This document shows, in pieces, positions 50,155 through 58,708 of a stretch of 64,000 bases of DNA. The notes under the pieces are model-generated. The model did not search any database, was not told the origin of the DNA, and saw only the letters and a program-made list of their open reading frames with translations. The stretch comes from JAGNHN01 sp964590645. Lineage in GTDB: Bacteria; Bacteroidota; Bacteroidia; Bacteroidales; JAGNHN01. The DNA lies in NCBI GenBank assembly GCA_964590645.1, contig CAZPYJ010000008.1, positions 1-64,000 of the forward strand, given 5' to 3'. Within the stretch, counting starts at the first letter, position 1. Every line of letters starts with the position of its first letter. The position numbers and the translations under genes are program-made.

Positions 50155-52950
50155 TTATTCCTGATGAGGCTTGTAAGGATACTTACTGATTATCTGCAAT
50201 AAGTGGTTTGCCTGCACAGGTTTGGAGATATAATCGGTGCACCCTGCCTCCAATGCCTTCTCACGGTCGCCGGCAATCGCATAAGCGGTTTGAGCGATGA
50301 TCACCACTTCCGGGTTGAAGGTGCGGATAGCCCGGGTGGCTTCATACCCATCCATCAGCGGCATTTTGATATCCATCAGGATCAGGTCTATGTCAGGATG
50401 GGATTTGCACAGAGCCACAGCTTCTTCTCCGTTTGCTGCGTGCAAGACCTCCAAGGCCATATCCTCCAGCACAAGGCTCAGATACATATCGGCCACCTCG
50501 TCATCGTCAGCGATGAGAATTTTCAGCTTCTTACCATATCCGACAGGGGCTTCCTCTTTGCCAGCTAAAGGCAAGGAAACCTCCTTCTCTTTCCCCGGAC
50601 AAGGCAGGGTAAAGGTAAACCTGCTCCCCTTTCCCGGTGCGGATTCAAGCTTCATCCTGCCCCCCAGCATCTCTACATAAGACTTCGCAATGGAGAGTCC
50701 CAGGCCTGAACCCTGATAGGCTCTTGTATCCCCCACATCGGCCTGGATAAAACGCTCGAAGATGGCCTCCTGCCGGTGAAGCGGGATACCTATTCCGGTA
50801 TCTTCCACAAAGAAGAGCAGGGTATCTTCATCCTGCCACGCATATCCGATACGGATGCTTCCCTCTTCCGTGAATTTGATGGCATTCTTGATCAGGTTGT
50901 TCAGGATAGAATTCAGTTTTGTCAGGTCTGTTTCAATGCGGCACAATTCCTCACCTTGCGGAATTTGCAGTTCAAGCTTCAGGCCTTTTGCTTCTGCTTC
51001 CGGGCTAAAGAAGCCATAGACCTCCAATAACTCCTGCCCTAGGTCAATCTTCACTTTGTTCAGGCCCACCTGTCCCGTCTCGATCTTGGAAACTTCTATG
51101 ATGTCGTTCACCGTATTAAGCATACGTTTCCCGCTTTTTTTAATAATGCGGATGAACTCTTCCCTTTCCTCCTGTCCGATTTCCGGCTCGGCAAGCAATT
51201 CGGTGAACCCAAGAATACCGTTCATCGGGGTTCTTATCTCGTGGCTCATATTGGCCAGGAATGCCGATTTCAGGCGATCGCTTTCCTCCGCCCTTTCCTT
51301 GGCATCCTGTAATTCCAGGAGCATTCTTTTCTTGTCCGTAATATCTCTGATAAACGCACCCACCCCTGTTTCCCCGTAGCCCAGGTCCACAGGAAACTTC
51401 AAGGTTTCAAAAACCTGATTGCCCAGCTGTTCTTCATTTCTCACCACCCTGCCTGCCTCCAGGGCCATCCGGTTGGTGCTGGTGCATAGGGCTGCATCCT
51501 GAGGAGGCATCAGGTCTTCGATCGATTTGCCCAGCACATCCTCTTCGGTTTTCTTAAAATTAAGCAGAAAGGCTTTGTTCACAAAAAGCAGCTTTCCCTG
51601 CCTGTCCACCACCTGCACCAAATCTGTGGTCGAGTTCAGGACGGACTGAAAACGCACATCGCTTATCCTTATCTTTTCCAGGGCTTTCATTCTTTCGATA
51701 AAAACCCCGATATTGGCCGCGATGATCTCCAGGGTATGCAGGTCGTCATCCGTGTAAGCCTGCTGATCCTCATAATGTTGCACCACCAGCACACCGATTA
51801 CCTCACGGCTTTCCGAATCCCACAGGGGCGCTCCCATCCATACGGCAGAGGGCTCCCCTATGATTTCAATATGATGTTCCTGTATCAGCTCTCTTTCGCA
51901 TTCCGGCGTAATGCGCCTCGCCTCACCGCTTTTCCTGACAAAATCGGTCAGGGTATGCTGTAGTGAAACAGGCGTATCGCTGGCATAGTCATCAAACTGA
52001 TCTGCAAAATAGGGCAAGGTGTATAAGCGTGTTTTATCGTCAAACAGGGCCACATAGAAATTCTCGGCGTAGATGATTTCTTTCAGAAGGCGATGGATAC
52101 CCGAGAGGTAGTCTTTAAGCCCGGAAGCCGGAATCGTGAGCTGGGATACCTTATACAGGAAATGTTGTATCTCTTCTCTTTTCTTTCTTTCACTGATATT
52201 TCTTGCCACGGATAAAATGGCCGTTTGCCCGCGATAATTCACCAGGCTGGAATTGATCTCCACAGGGATCTGCTGACCGCTTTTGGTCGTATGTATGGTT
52301 TGGAAGGACTGTTTTTTATCCGCTGCCATTGTTTTCACAAGATGACGAATCCCTTCCTTGCCAAGGTGCTGGTCGATGCCTTCCAACCCAAGGCTGAGGA
52401 GTTCCTCTCTGGAATAGCCCATTACTTCTACGGCAGTAGTATTCACCTCAAGGAGTTTCCCTTCCAGGCTGATGATCCAGACAGTCTCGTTCATTCCATT
52501 GATCAGATCCCGGTAACCCTGCAAACTCGATCTTAACTGTGATTCCAGCTCCTCCTTCTGCTGCTGCGTCTTCCAGTTGTTCAAGACTTCTTTCACTGCA
52601 AAAGGAAGCCGCTTAATCTGCTCCTTGATCACATAATCATTCGCCCCGGCCTTCATACAGGCAACGGCTGTTTCCTCATTCATCGATCCGGTCAGGATGA
52701 TAAAAGGAAGAGCATAAGGCAGTTCCCGTGTGATCTTCAGGGCGCTCATCCCGTCGAAAGCCGGCATTGAGTAGTCAGAGATCACGATGTCGGGCTTGAA
52801 TGCCTCCAGTTCCTGACGAAAAGCGATTTCGGTTTCCACCACCTTAAAAAGGAAGGAAAGCCCTTCCCGCTTGAGTTCCCGCACGGCCAATTCCACATCC
52901 GTTGGGAGGTCTTCGGCGAATAGTATTCTTATCTTCTGAAGGTCGCCCAT
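50155..52950 (-). CDS. Hybrid sensor histidine kinase with receiver domains at both ends
   Basis: The 931-residue cytoplasmic protein has, in order, a receiver domain (about 1-120; phospho-aspartate in IVISDYSMPAFDG), a PAS domain (about 145-260), a GAF domain (about 270-420), a second PAS (about 430-550), HisKA (LANMSHEIRTPMNGILGFTE, about 575), HATPase (NLIKNAIKFTEEGS and GTGLGLSIAKSY-like GSGLGLSIAKSYVEML) and a C-terminal receiver (LILMDIKMPLMDG, about 850). No membrane segment is seen. The N-terminal receiver suggests that it is itself an acceptor of phosphate. It lies 21 bases behind the single-domain response regulator. Confidence 0.94.
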   Translation of the reverse strand: MGDLQKIRILFAEDLPTDVELAVRELKREGLSFLFKVVETEIAFRQELEAFKPDIVISDYSMPAFDGMSALKITRELPYALPFIILTGSMNEETAVACMKAGANDYVIKEQIKRLPFAVKEVLNNWKTQQQKEELESQLRSSLQGYRDLINGMNETVWIISLEGKLLEVNTTAVEVMGYSREELLSLGLEGIDQHLGKEGIRHLVKTMAADKKQSFQTIHTTKSGQQIPVEINSSLVNYRGQTAILSVARNISERKKREEIQHFLYKVSQLTIPASGLKDYLSGIHRLLKEIIYAENFYVALFDDKTRLYTLPYFADQFDDYASDTPVSLQHTLTDFVRKSGEARRITPECERELIQEHHIEIIGEPSAVWMGAPLWDSESREVIGVLVVQHYEDQQAYTDDDLHTLEIIAANIGVFIERMKALEKIRISDVRFQSVLNSTTDLVQVVDRQGKLLFVNKAFLLNFKKTEEDVLGKSIEDLMPPQDAALCTSTNRMALEAGRVVRNEEQLGNQVFETLKFPVDLGYGETGVGAFIRDITDKKRMLLELQDAKERAEESDRLKSAFLANMSHEIRTPMNGILGFTELLAEPEIGQEEREEFIRIIKKSGKRMLNTVNDIIEVSKIETGQVGLNKVKIDLGQELLEVYGFFSPEAEAKGLKLELQIPQGEELCRIETDLTKLNSILNNLIKNAIKFTEEGSIRIGYAWQDEDTLLFFVEDTGIGIPLHRQEAIFERFIQADVGDTRAYQGSGLGLSIAKSYVEMLGGRMKLESAPGKGSRFTFTLPCPGKEKEVSLPLAGKEEAPVGYGKKLKILIADDDEVADMYLSLVLEDMALEVLHAANGEEAVALCKSHPDIDLILMDIKMPLMDGYEATRAIRTFNPEVVIIAQTAYAIAGDREKALEAGCTDYISKPVQANHLLQIISKYPYKPHQE

Positions 52951-52971
52951 TATGAGAAGGTTTGATGGTGA

Positions 52972-53418
52972 TTAGGAAGCAGGCTGCTGATTCAGCAGAA
53001 GCCAATACAGTCCCAATTCTTTCACTGCATTCACAAATTTGTCAAAATCCACCGGCTTCACGATGTAGCTGTTCACGCCCAGGCGGTAGCTTTCAATGAT
53101 ATCTGTCTCCTCCTGGGAAGAAGTAAGAATGATCACCGGAATAACCCTGGTTTCTTCCTTGCTTTTTAAGTCTTTGAGTACTTCCAGCCCACTGACTTTG
53201 GGGAGTTTGAGGTCAAGTAAAATGATTTTGGGTTTTGTGTTCCCTGCTCTGGTTTTAAATTTCCCGCGCGAATGGATGAAGTCGAGGGCTTCCTCTCCAT
53301 CCTCCACTACAAGAATATGATTGGTCAGCTTGCTTTGGCGAAAGGCGCGCAGGGCCATTTCAGCATCACTGGGATTGTCTTCCACGATCAATATTTCAAC
53401 TTCATCATAAGAGGTCAT
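52972..53418 (-). CDS. Single-domain response regulator (Rcp1-like)
   Basis: The 148-residue product is a stand-alone receiver. It has the acidic pair in ILIVEDNPSDAEMALRAF, the phosphorylated aspartate in IILLDLKLPKVSGLEVL and the conserved lysine in YIVKPVDFDKF. The insert RGKFKTRAGNTKPK before the aspartate strand is typical of Rcp1-type regulators that serve phytochrome-like kinases. It has no output domain, so it likely passes phosphate on or binds a partner. It lies 94 bases behind the kinase gene at 53513-55753. Confidence 0.93.
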   Translation of the reverse strand: MTSYDEVEILIVEDNPSDAEMALRAFRQSKLTNHILVVEDGEEALDFIHSRGKFKTRAGNTKPKIILLDLKLPKVSGLEVLKDLKSKEETRVIPVIILTSSQEETDIIESYRLGVNSYIVKPVDFDKFVNAVKELGLYWLLLNQQPAS

Positions 53419-53512
53419 AGTCAGGTTGTTTTAGGTTTTGTAAATGTATAAAGATTCACAGGCTGATGCAATATTCAGAGTATCAACATAAAAGGACACG
53501 CTTAATGACATC

Positions 53513-55753
53513 TCACCGATGCGTCTTACTCTTTGTCGAAGGCAGGGAGAAGGAGATCAGGGCTCCTTCTCCGGGCTTGCCTTCTGCCCACACCTCTCCC
53601 TGATGCCTCCGGATAATCCTTTCCACAATGGCCAGGCCTACCCCGGTGCCATCGTATTCCTCCGTCTTATGCAAGCGTTGAAACACACCGAAAACCTTAT
53701 GGGTGTACTTTGGGTCGAAACCACAGCCATAATCACGGATGCTGAAAACGGTTTTCCCCTCTTCGCTGCGACCATTGATCACAATTTCTTTTCGTTCCGA
53801 CCTGCTGCTGTATTTGAGGGCATTGCTGAAGAGATTCAACCATACCTGTTTGATCAGGGGGTGGTCACAGGCTACCCTGGGTAAAGGGTGAAGGCGTAGA
53901 ATAAAATCCTGTTGCTCAGTTTCAGTAGCGATCTCTGCATAGGCAGACCTGACGATCTCGTCCATATTCGCTTCATTCAGCTTGATCTCCGTACGGTTGA
54001 TTCTGGAAAGGTTCAGCAAATCCCCAATCAGTTGGTCCATACGGCTTGCATTGTCGCAGATGGTATGGATGAAGCGCTTGCCTTCCTCGTCGAGCTTTTC
54101 GGCGTAATCCTCAAGCAGAAACTTTGCATAGCCGTTGATGGCCCGCAGGGGTGCCCGTAAATCGTGAGAAACTGAATAGGTGAATGCCTCCAGCTCGCTG
54201 TTGGACAGTTCGAGTTTTCTCCTTTCTTCCTTTAATTCGGAGGTTATCCTGTTCAGGTCTTCCACCATAAATAACATTGCGCGCTGGCTTCTGTCGAGCT
54301 TTTCCACCTGTTCATTCAGTTCACGCGTTCGGGTATTGACCTCTTTTTCCAGGTTCAGGCGGATCTCCCACAGGGCTTCCTCTGATTTCTTTCTTTCCGA
54401 AATATCAAGGAAAGTTACCACAGCGCCGCGTATCGTCCCTTCACGGATAATTGGATAGGAAAACAACTCAACCGGGAATGCACTCCCCTCAATTGTCCAG
54501 AATACATCCTCTTCACTGAAAGATCCGGTCTGTCGGTTCAGTGCACTCAGTACTATACAATCGTCAGGAGGATGTGCACTGCCGTTGGCCAGGCTGTGGT
54601 GAACAAGATCGTGCATTTCTTTTCCCAGTATTTCGCTTTCTGCCGGAATGCCGAGCATTTGCCTTGCGGCCCTGTTCAAGAATGTGCAACGGCCATCCAT
54701 ATCCATTCCAAAAATACCTTCTGCCGTGGAATCCAGCAGCAGGCGGATCTCCTCTCCTTTCTCTCTGGCCAGCAGCTCCTGTTTTCTCAATTCCTTCAGG
54801 GTCATCCTGTGCTCTGCCACTTCCGCCCGCAACTGGCGAGTGTGTCTGTTCAATTGCTTGCGCAGATAGTAATTATACAGTAAAGCCAGGACAATCATCA
54901 ATGCGATAGCATAGGGAAGCAAGCGTTTCCCCTGGCGAATCAGGGGAATGGGCAGGGATGGAGGGCCAAACCATTTATTCCTGATTTCTTCATACACATC
55001 TGAGGCAATGACAAGGGAGAGGCCTTCATTGAGCCTCTCCACGAGGGCCTCGTTGCCTTTGGTCGCGGCGAAGCAGAACTCCTGGCGGTAGAGGGGTTGA
55101 TCCAACCTGAGGGTAGTCACATTGTCAATCCCCAGCTCATCCAGCAGTTTAAGGCCCATTATCTGTTGGGCAACGACAGCGTCGGCTTCACCACTGGAAA
55201 GACGGCGGAAGGCTTCCTCATAAGTATGAGTCGAAATGATCTTTCCCTTGTAGCCTTCCCTGTGCACATACTCCTCTGCATTGTCCCCCTTCATCACCAG
55301 AATATCCTTTTCTTTCAGTGCTTCGAGAGAACGGATGGAGTGGTCACTTTTCCGGATGAATGCAGCGCCGTGCAGCGAGAGGTAGGGCATTGTAAACTCA
55401 AAAAGCGCTTCTCGTTCAGGAGTACGTCCTACCAGTGGAAGGGCATCTATTTTCCCTTCTGCCAGGGATGTTTTGATATGATCCCACAGTCCAATCCTCA
55501 CTTCCACTTCCATTCCGGTAGCTTTGGCTGCCGCCCTGATCAGGTCCACAGAGAATCCATCCGCTTCCCCATTCTCATTCACGATGCAGTAGGGTGGGTA
55601 ATCCGGTTCGGAAGCAATGTGGAGTGTGTCTTTATGAATCCATTCATCCGCGCCGGGCTGGGCAGGCGTTCCCCGGGGCAGGAGGGAAAACGCCAGCATC
55701 AGAAGGACAAGGCCCGGGAGAGAAGGAGGGTATTTATGGATTAGCCTTGTCAT
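53513..55753 (-). CDS. Sensor histidine kinase with periplasmic solute-binding domain
   Basis: The 746-residue membrane protein has a signal peptide or anchor (about 10-32), a type 3 solute-binding domain (about 40-262: LHIASEPDYPPYCIVNENGE, then GKIDALPLVGRTPEREALFE), a membrane segment (LLPYAIALMIVLALLYNYYL), a PAS domain with a preceding coiled coil, and a kinase core of the phytochrome type (SHDLRAPLRAINGYAKFLLE, about 522; HATPase YDGTGVGLAIVERIIRRHQG). ATG55753 overlaps the stop of the preceding gene as ATGA, the sign of translational coupling, and is preferred over 55795. It is the only one of the four overlapped genes with a kinase domain. Confidence 0.93.
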   Translation of the reverse strand: MTRLIHKYPPSLPGLVLLMLAFSLLPRGTPAQPGADEWIHKDTLHIASEPDYPPYCIVNENGEADGFSVDLIRAAAKATGMEVEVRIGLWDHIKTSLAEGKIDALPLVGRTPEREALFEFTMPYLSLHGAAFIRKSDHSIRSLEALKEKDILVMKGDNAEEYVHREGYKGKIISTHTYEEAFRRLSSGEADAVVAQQIMGLKLLDELGIDNVTTLRLDQPLYRQEFCFAATKGNEALVERLNEGLSLVIASDVYEEIRNKWFGPPSLPIPLIRQGKRLLPYAIALMIVLALLYNYYLRKQLNRHTRQLRAEVAEHRMTLKELRKQELLAREKGEEIRLLLDSTAEGIFGMDMDGRCTFLNRAARQMLGIPAESEILGKEMHDLVHHSLANGSAHPPDDCIVLSALNRQTGSFSEEDVFWTIEGSAFPVELFSYPIIREGTIRGAVVTFLDISERKKSEEALWEIRLNLEKEVNTRTRELNEQVEKLDRSQRAMLFMVEDLNRITSELKEERRKLELSNSELEAFTYSVSHDLRAPLRAINGYAKFLLEDYAEKLDEEGKRFIHTICDNASRMDQLIGDLLNLSRINRTEIKLNEANMDEIVRSAYAEIATETEQQDFILRLHPLPRVACDHPLIKQVWLNLFSNALKYSSRSERKEIVINGRSEEGKTVFSIRDYGCGFDPKYTHKVFGVFQRLHKTEEYDGTGVGLAIVERIIRRHQGEVWAEGKPGEGALISFSLPSTKSKTHR

Positions 55754-57225
55754 TCTTTGCCTTGCTGTTTCAGTTTTTCGACTTCCTTTCTCCATCTTTC
55801 ATTCTCCTGCCTCAGTTCTTCCATTCTCAGTTCCCTTTCGATGGTGGCTTCCTGAAACTGTTCCAGCTCAGCAATGCGCTGCGAAAGTTCCTTGGTTTTC
55901 TCTTCCACTTCCTGCTTCAATATCTCCCTGCGATGCTGCTTCTCTTCGTCCCGCAGAATGGTCTCACTCACATCCGTGACGAAGCCCAGAAAACGCTCTC
56001 CGGAAATCCTTACTGCTTCAACAGAAAAGAAGCGTTTCCCGGAATGCTTGGTAATCAGTCCAAATATTCCGCTTGCTTTCCCTTCGGCCACCACCCGCTG
56101 AAAATGGCGTATGCCCTCCATACGTGCCTCATCGGTCAGCAATTCGATCATATCTTTCTGAAGCAGTTCTGCTTCAGCATAGCCGGTGCTTCGGCAGGCT
56201 TCGCGGTTCACTTCAATGAAGCGTCCCTGCTCATTCACTACAAAAACACCTACCGGAGCGTGCTCAATATAGTTCCGGAATTTTTCCGCTTCTTTCATCC
56301 TTTCATCGCGGGCTTCAGACTCGGATGCTTTTCTCTGGCGCCGGGATTTCACAAGCAATATCAGTGCGATGGCAAGCACAGCACCCAGGCCTGCGATGAT
56401 CAGGAAAAAGATCAGGTGGTTGTGATCTTGTGAAGAATCAGGAACAGGATTCAGGTAGGACTTCAAAGTCTCGTAGTAAAGGGAGTGAGGACTTGCTTTC
56501 CACTCTTCCAGATAATTATCCAGGGTTTGCAGGATGCAGGGATTCAAGTCAGGATGAAGGGCAAAATACAGGGAAGTTGGATGAATAATGACAGGTGTAC
56601 GGACCAAGCCGTATGCTGCATAATGGGCTTCTCCGAAATAATAATTGGCAATCACGGCATCAGCCAGGTCTTTTTGAACCCAATTGAACGCTTCTTCAAA
56701 GGTGGTCAGGGCAATATGCGTATAAGGCAGGCCGAAACCCGACATCAGGTTTTGGAATTCTATTTCCTGTACGCTTCCCTTAAGCAGGGTAACACGTTTA
56801 TTTTCAAGGTCAAACAAGCGACCGATATGCAGGGGAGGGCGGGCGTACACCTGCGACCAACTCTCCAGGACGGGAATGGTATTGAAACGATAGGCTGCAG
56901 CGCGCTCAAGGGTAAAGGCCACATCAGGCAGGAGGTCAATCTTTCCTTCCTCCAGCCATTGTATGCAATTTAACCAGCTTCCGTGTACATATTCAATGTG
57001 CCAGCCTTCCTGCCGGGCGATTTCGTTCAGCAGCTCCACATAGATCCCGGCAGCTTCATCCTTTTCATCTGCATAAATCTTAGGATTATTCTGGTATATG
57101 CCCACGCGAAGGGAAATGCTGTCTTCTGCAGGCAGATGGACAACAAGGCCTGAGAGGCATAGGAGCAGCAGTATTCTGCGCATCATCAGTCGCGGGTATG
57201 TCAGCGGGAGATCAGTTCGGTGCAT
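55750..57225 (-). CDS. Solute-binding-domain PAS protein without kinase domain
   Basis: The 491-residue product has a signal peptide (MMRRILLLLCLSGLVVHLPA, residues 14-33), a type 3 solute-binding domain (about 38-262; SLRVGIYQNNPKIYADEKDE), one membrane segment (about 271-294), a PAS domain (about 315-425; YIEHAPVGVFVVNEQGRFIE) and a coiled-coil tail (FQEATIERELRMEELRQENE). It ends there; no HisKA or HATPase follows. ATG57225 has AGAGG 7 bases upstream and overlaps the previous gene by 14 bases. The layout repeats that of the downstream kinase up to the coiled coil, so it may pair with it. Confidence 0.88.
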   Translation of the reverse strand: MHRTDLPLTYPRLMMRRILLLLCLSGLVVHLPAEDSISLRVGIYQNNPKIYADEKDEAAGIYVELLNEIARQEGWHIEYVHGSWLNCIQWLEEGKIDLLPDVAFTLERAAAYRFNTIPVLESWSQVYARPPLHIGRLFDLENKRVTLLKGSVQEIEFQNLMSGFGLPYTHIALTTFEEAFNWVQKDLADAVIANYYFGEAHYAAYGLVRTPVIIHPTSLYFALHPDLNPCILQTLDNYLEEWKASPHSLYYETLKSYLNPVPDSSQDHNHLIFFLIIAGLGAVLAIALILLVKSRRQRKASESEARDERMKEAEKFRNYIEHAPVGVFVVNEQGRFIEVNREACRSTGYAEAELLQKDMIELLTDEARMEGIRHFQRVVAEGKASGIFGLITKHSGKRFFSVEAVRISGERFLGFVTDVSETILRDEEKQHRREILKQEVEEKTKELSQRIAELEQFQEATIERELRMEELRQENERWRKEVEKLKQQGKE

Positions 57226-58708
57226 TGCCTTCCTCTTTTAAGCGATCCAGTTCCTGTCTCAATTCATTGATCCGGTATTCGCGGTTTATCGTGGCGTCAT
57301 AGAAAGCTTCAAGTTGAGCCACACGCTCCACCAGCGCTTTGTTTTTTCTTTGCACTTCCTCTTCAAGCCCCTCTTTAAGTGCTTTCAGGGCTTCTTCTGC
57401 CTTCCGGAGATGCGTAATATCCAGAAAGGTGGAAACCACCTGAAAAGCCTGATCCTCATTTTCCCTGTATTGTGGCACAGCGTTTACCACGATCCAAACA
57501 TAATCGTTGGTTTTCGGATTAAATACGCCCTGAATAAAGTCCTCCACTTTTTCATTCCGCATTAAGGCCAGCATTGCGGGGTGCTGATCACCGGGCAAGT
57601 CATTATAATGGACATCCACCGCTTTCCACCTTGGGTCCATTGAGGTACGTCCCTGCATCTGATCTATAGTGAGTCCCAGAATACGCTCTGCAGCAGGGTT
57701 AGCCCCTGTTATCTCTCCTTTGGCATTTTGATAGACGATTCCCAGGGACATAGTCCGGAAGAGATGGTCATATTGGGCTTCACTCTCCTTCAATGCCAGA
57801 TGCACGACCTGCAATGCATTGTTCTTACGGTCGATCACCTGCCCCAGGTGTTCTGTCAGCCAGGTAGCCACCGAACCGCTGGCCAACACAACCAAAACAC
57901 TGAGGAAGGAAGCCGCAAGGGCAGGGTGCAGCTCAGAATAGCGGATGACAAAGAACAGCCCGATGCTTCCGATCAGGACGGAGCCTATCGAAAGGGGAAG
58001 GATATGACGCAGCAGATAAGCCCGGGTAGATGAACCCGAAACCCTTCGCAGGGGGAAATGCTCTTTGCTGAATGTGAGTAATGCAGCGGAAAGACTGAGG
58101 AAACCGATGGAAGTTGAAAGGGCCATCGGAATAATGTCTGTGGCGGCATAGAAAAAGGGAAGACCAAACAGATAGGCAAGGCAGAAGGCAAAGGAAGCCA
58201 GGGCCAGCAGCAGGTTCAGGCTGTTACGCAGGTGTCGCAGGAAAAGTTTTTCCGATGAACGGGATATCTCCCGGGTGACCAGGATCAGCATTGCGGATCC
58301 CAGCAGGAAGAGCAAAGCGGTGAAAGGGGACATCCTACCGGAGGGCTGGGTATTCCAGGATCCATAGTCCGGGAAAAGCAGGGCCTCCACATCCAATTCG
58401 GGATGCAACAATGAATAGAGTTCGGTGAGAGAAAAGAGGAAGACGATCCAGGACAAGACGGCAGCCGGCCACATCCGGCCAGGGGAAGTGTTGAGATGCA
58501 ATACTCCCAGGGCAGCCCCAAGGAACACAAAGCAGAGGGCCGTACTGGGTGCCATCGGGATATAATCCTCCCTAAAGCTGCCCAACATATCCAAACCCGG
58601 CAGATAGGCAAATAAGCCGGCAAGCCCCAGCAATAGCGTGGCATTGCCGGCGATGATGGAGGTTATTTTTGTGCTTGCGTTCACATTTCTGCGCATTCGC
58701 TTATTCAT
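57212..58708 (-). CDS. Eight-segment membrane PAS protein without kinase domain
   Basis: The 498-residue product has about eight membrane segments (15-285) that seem to be an internal duplication: DYIPMAPSTALCFVFLGAAL in the first half and DIIPMALSTSIGFLSLSAAL in the second. A linker and a PAS domain follow (about 310-425; LFRTMSLGIVYQNAKGEITG), then a coiled-coil tail (VAQLEAFYDATINREYRINE). No kinase or cyclase domain follows. ATG58708 has AGGAG 6 bases upstream and overlaps the previous gene by 8 bases. The membrane domain may sense a hydrophobic ligand or membrane state; this is inference. Confidence 0.87.
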   Translation of the reverse strand: MNKRMRRNVNASTKITSIIAGNATLLLGLAGLFAYLPGLDMLGSFREDYIPMAPSTALCFVFLGAALGVLHLNTSPGRMWPAAVLSWIVFLFSLTELYSLLHPELDVEALLFPDYGSWNTQPSGRMSPFTALLFLLGSAMLILVTREISRSSEKLFLRHLRNSLNLLLALASFAFCLAYLFGLPFFYAATDIIPMALSTSIGFLSLSAALLTFSKEHFPLRRVSGSSTRAYLLRHILPLSIGSVLIGSIGLFFVIRYSELHPALAASFLSVLVVLASGSVATWLTEHLGQVIDRKNNALQVVHLALKESEAQYDHLFRTMSLGIVYQNAKGEITGANPAAERILGLTIDQMQGRTSMDPRWKAVDVHYNDLPGDQHPAMLALMRNEKVEDFIQGVFNPKTNDYVWIVVNAVPQYRENEDQAFQVVSTFLDITHLRKAEEALKALKEGLEEEVQRKNKALVERVAQLEAFYDATINREYRINELRQELDRLKEEGNAPN

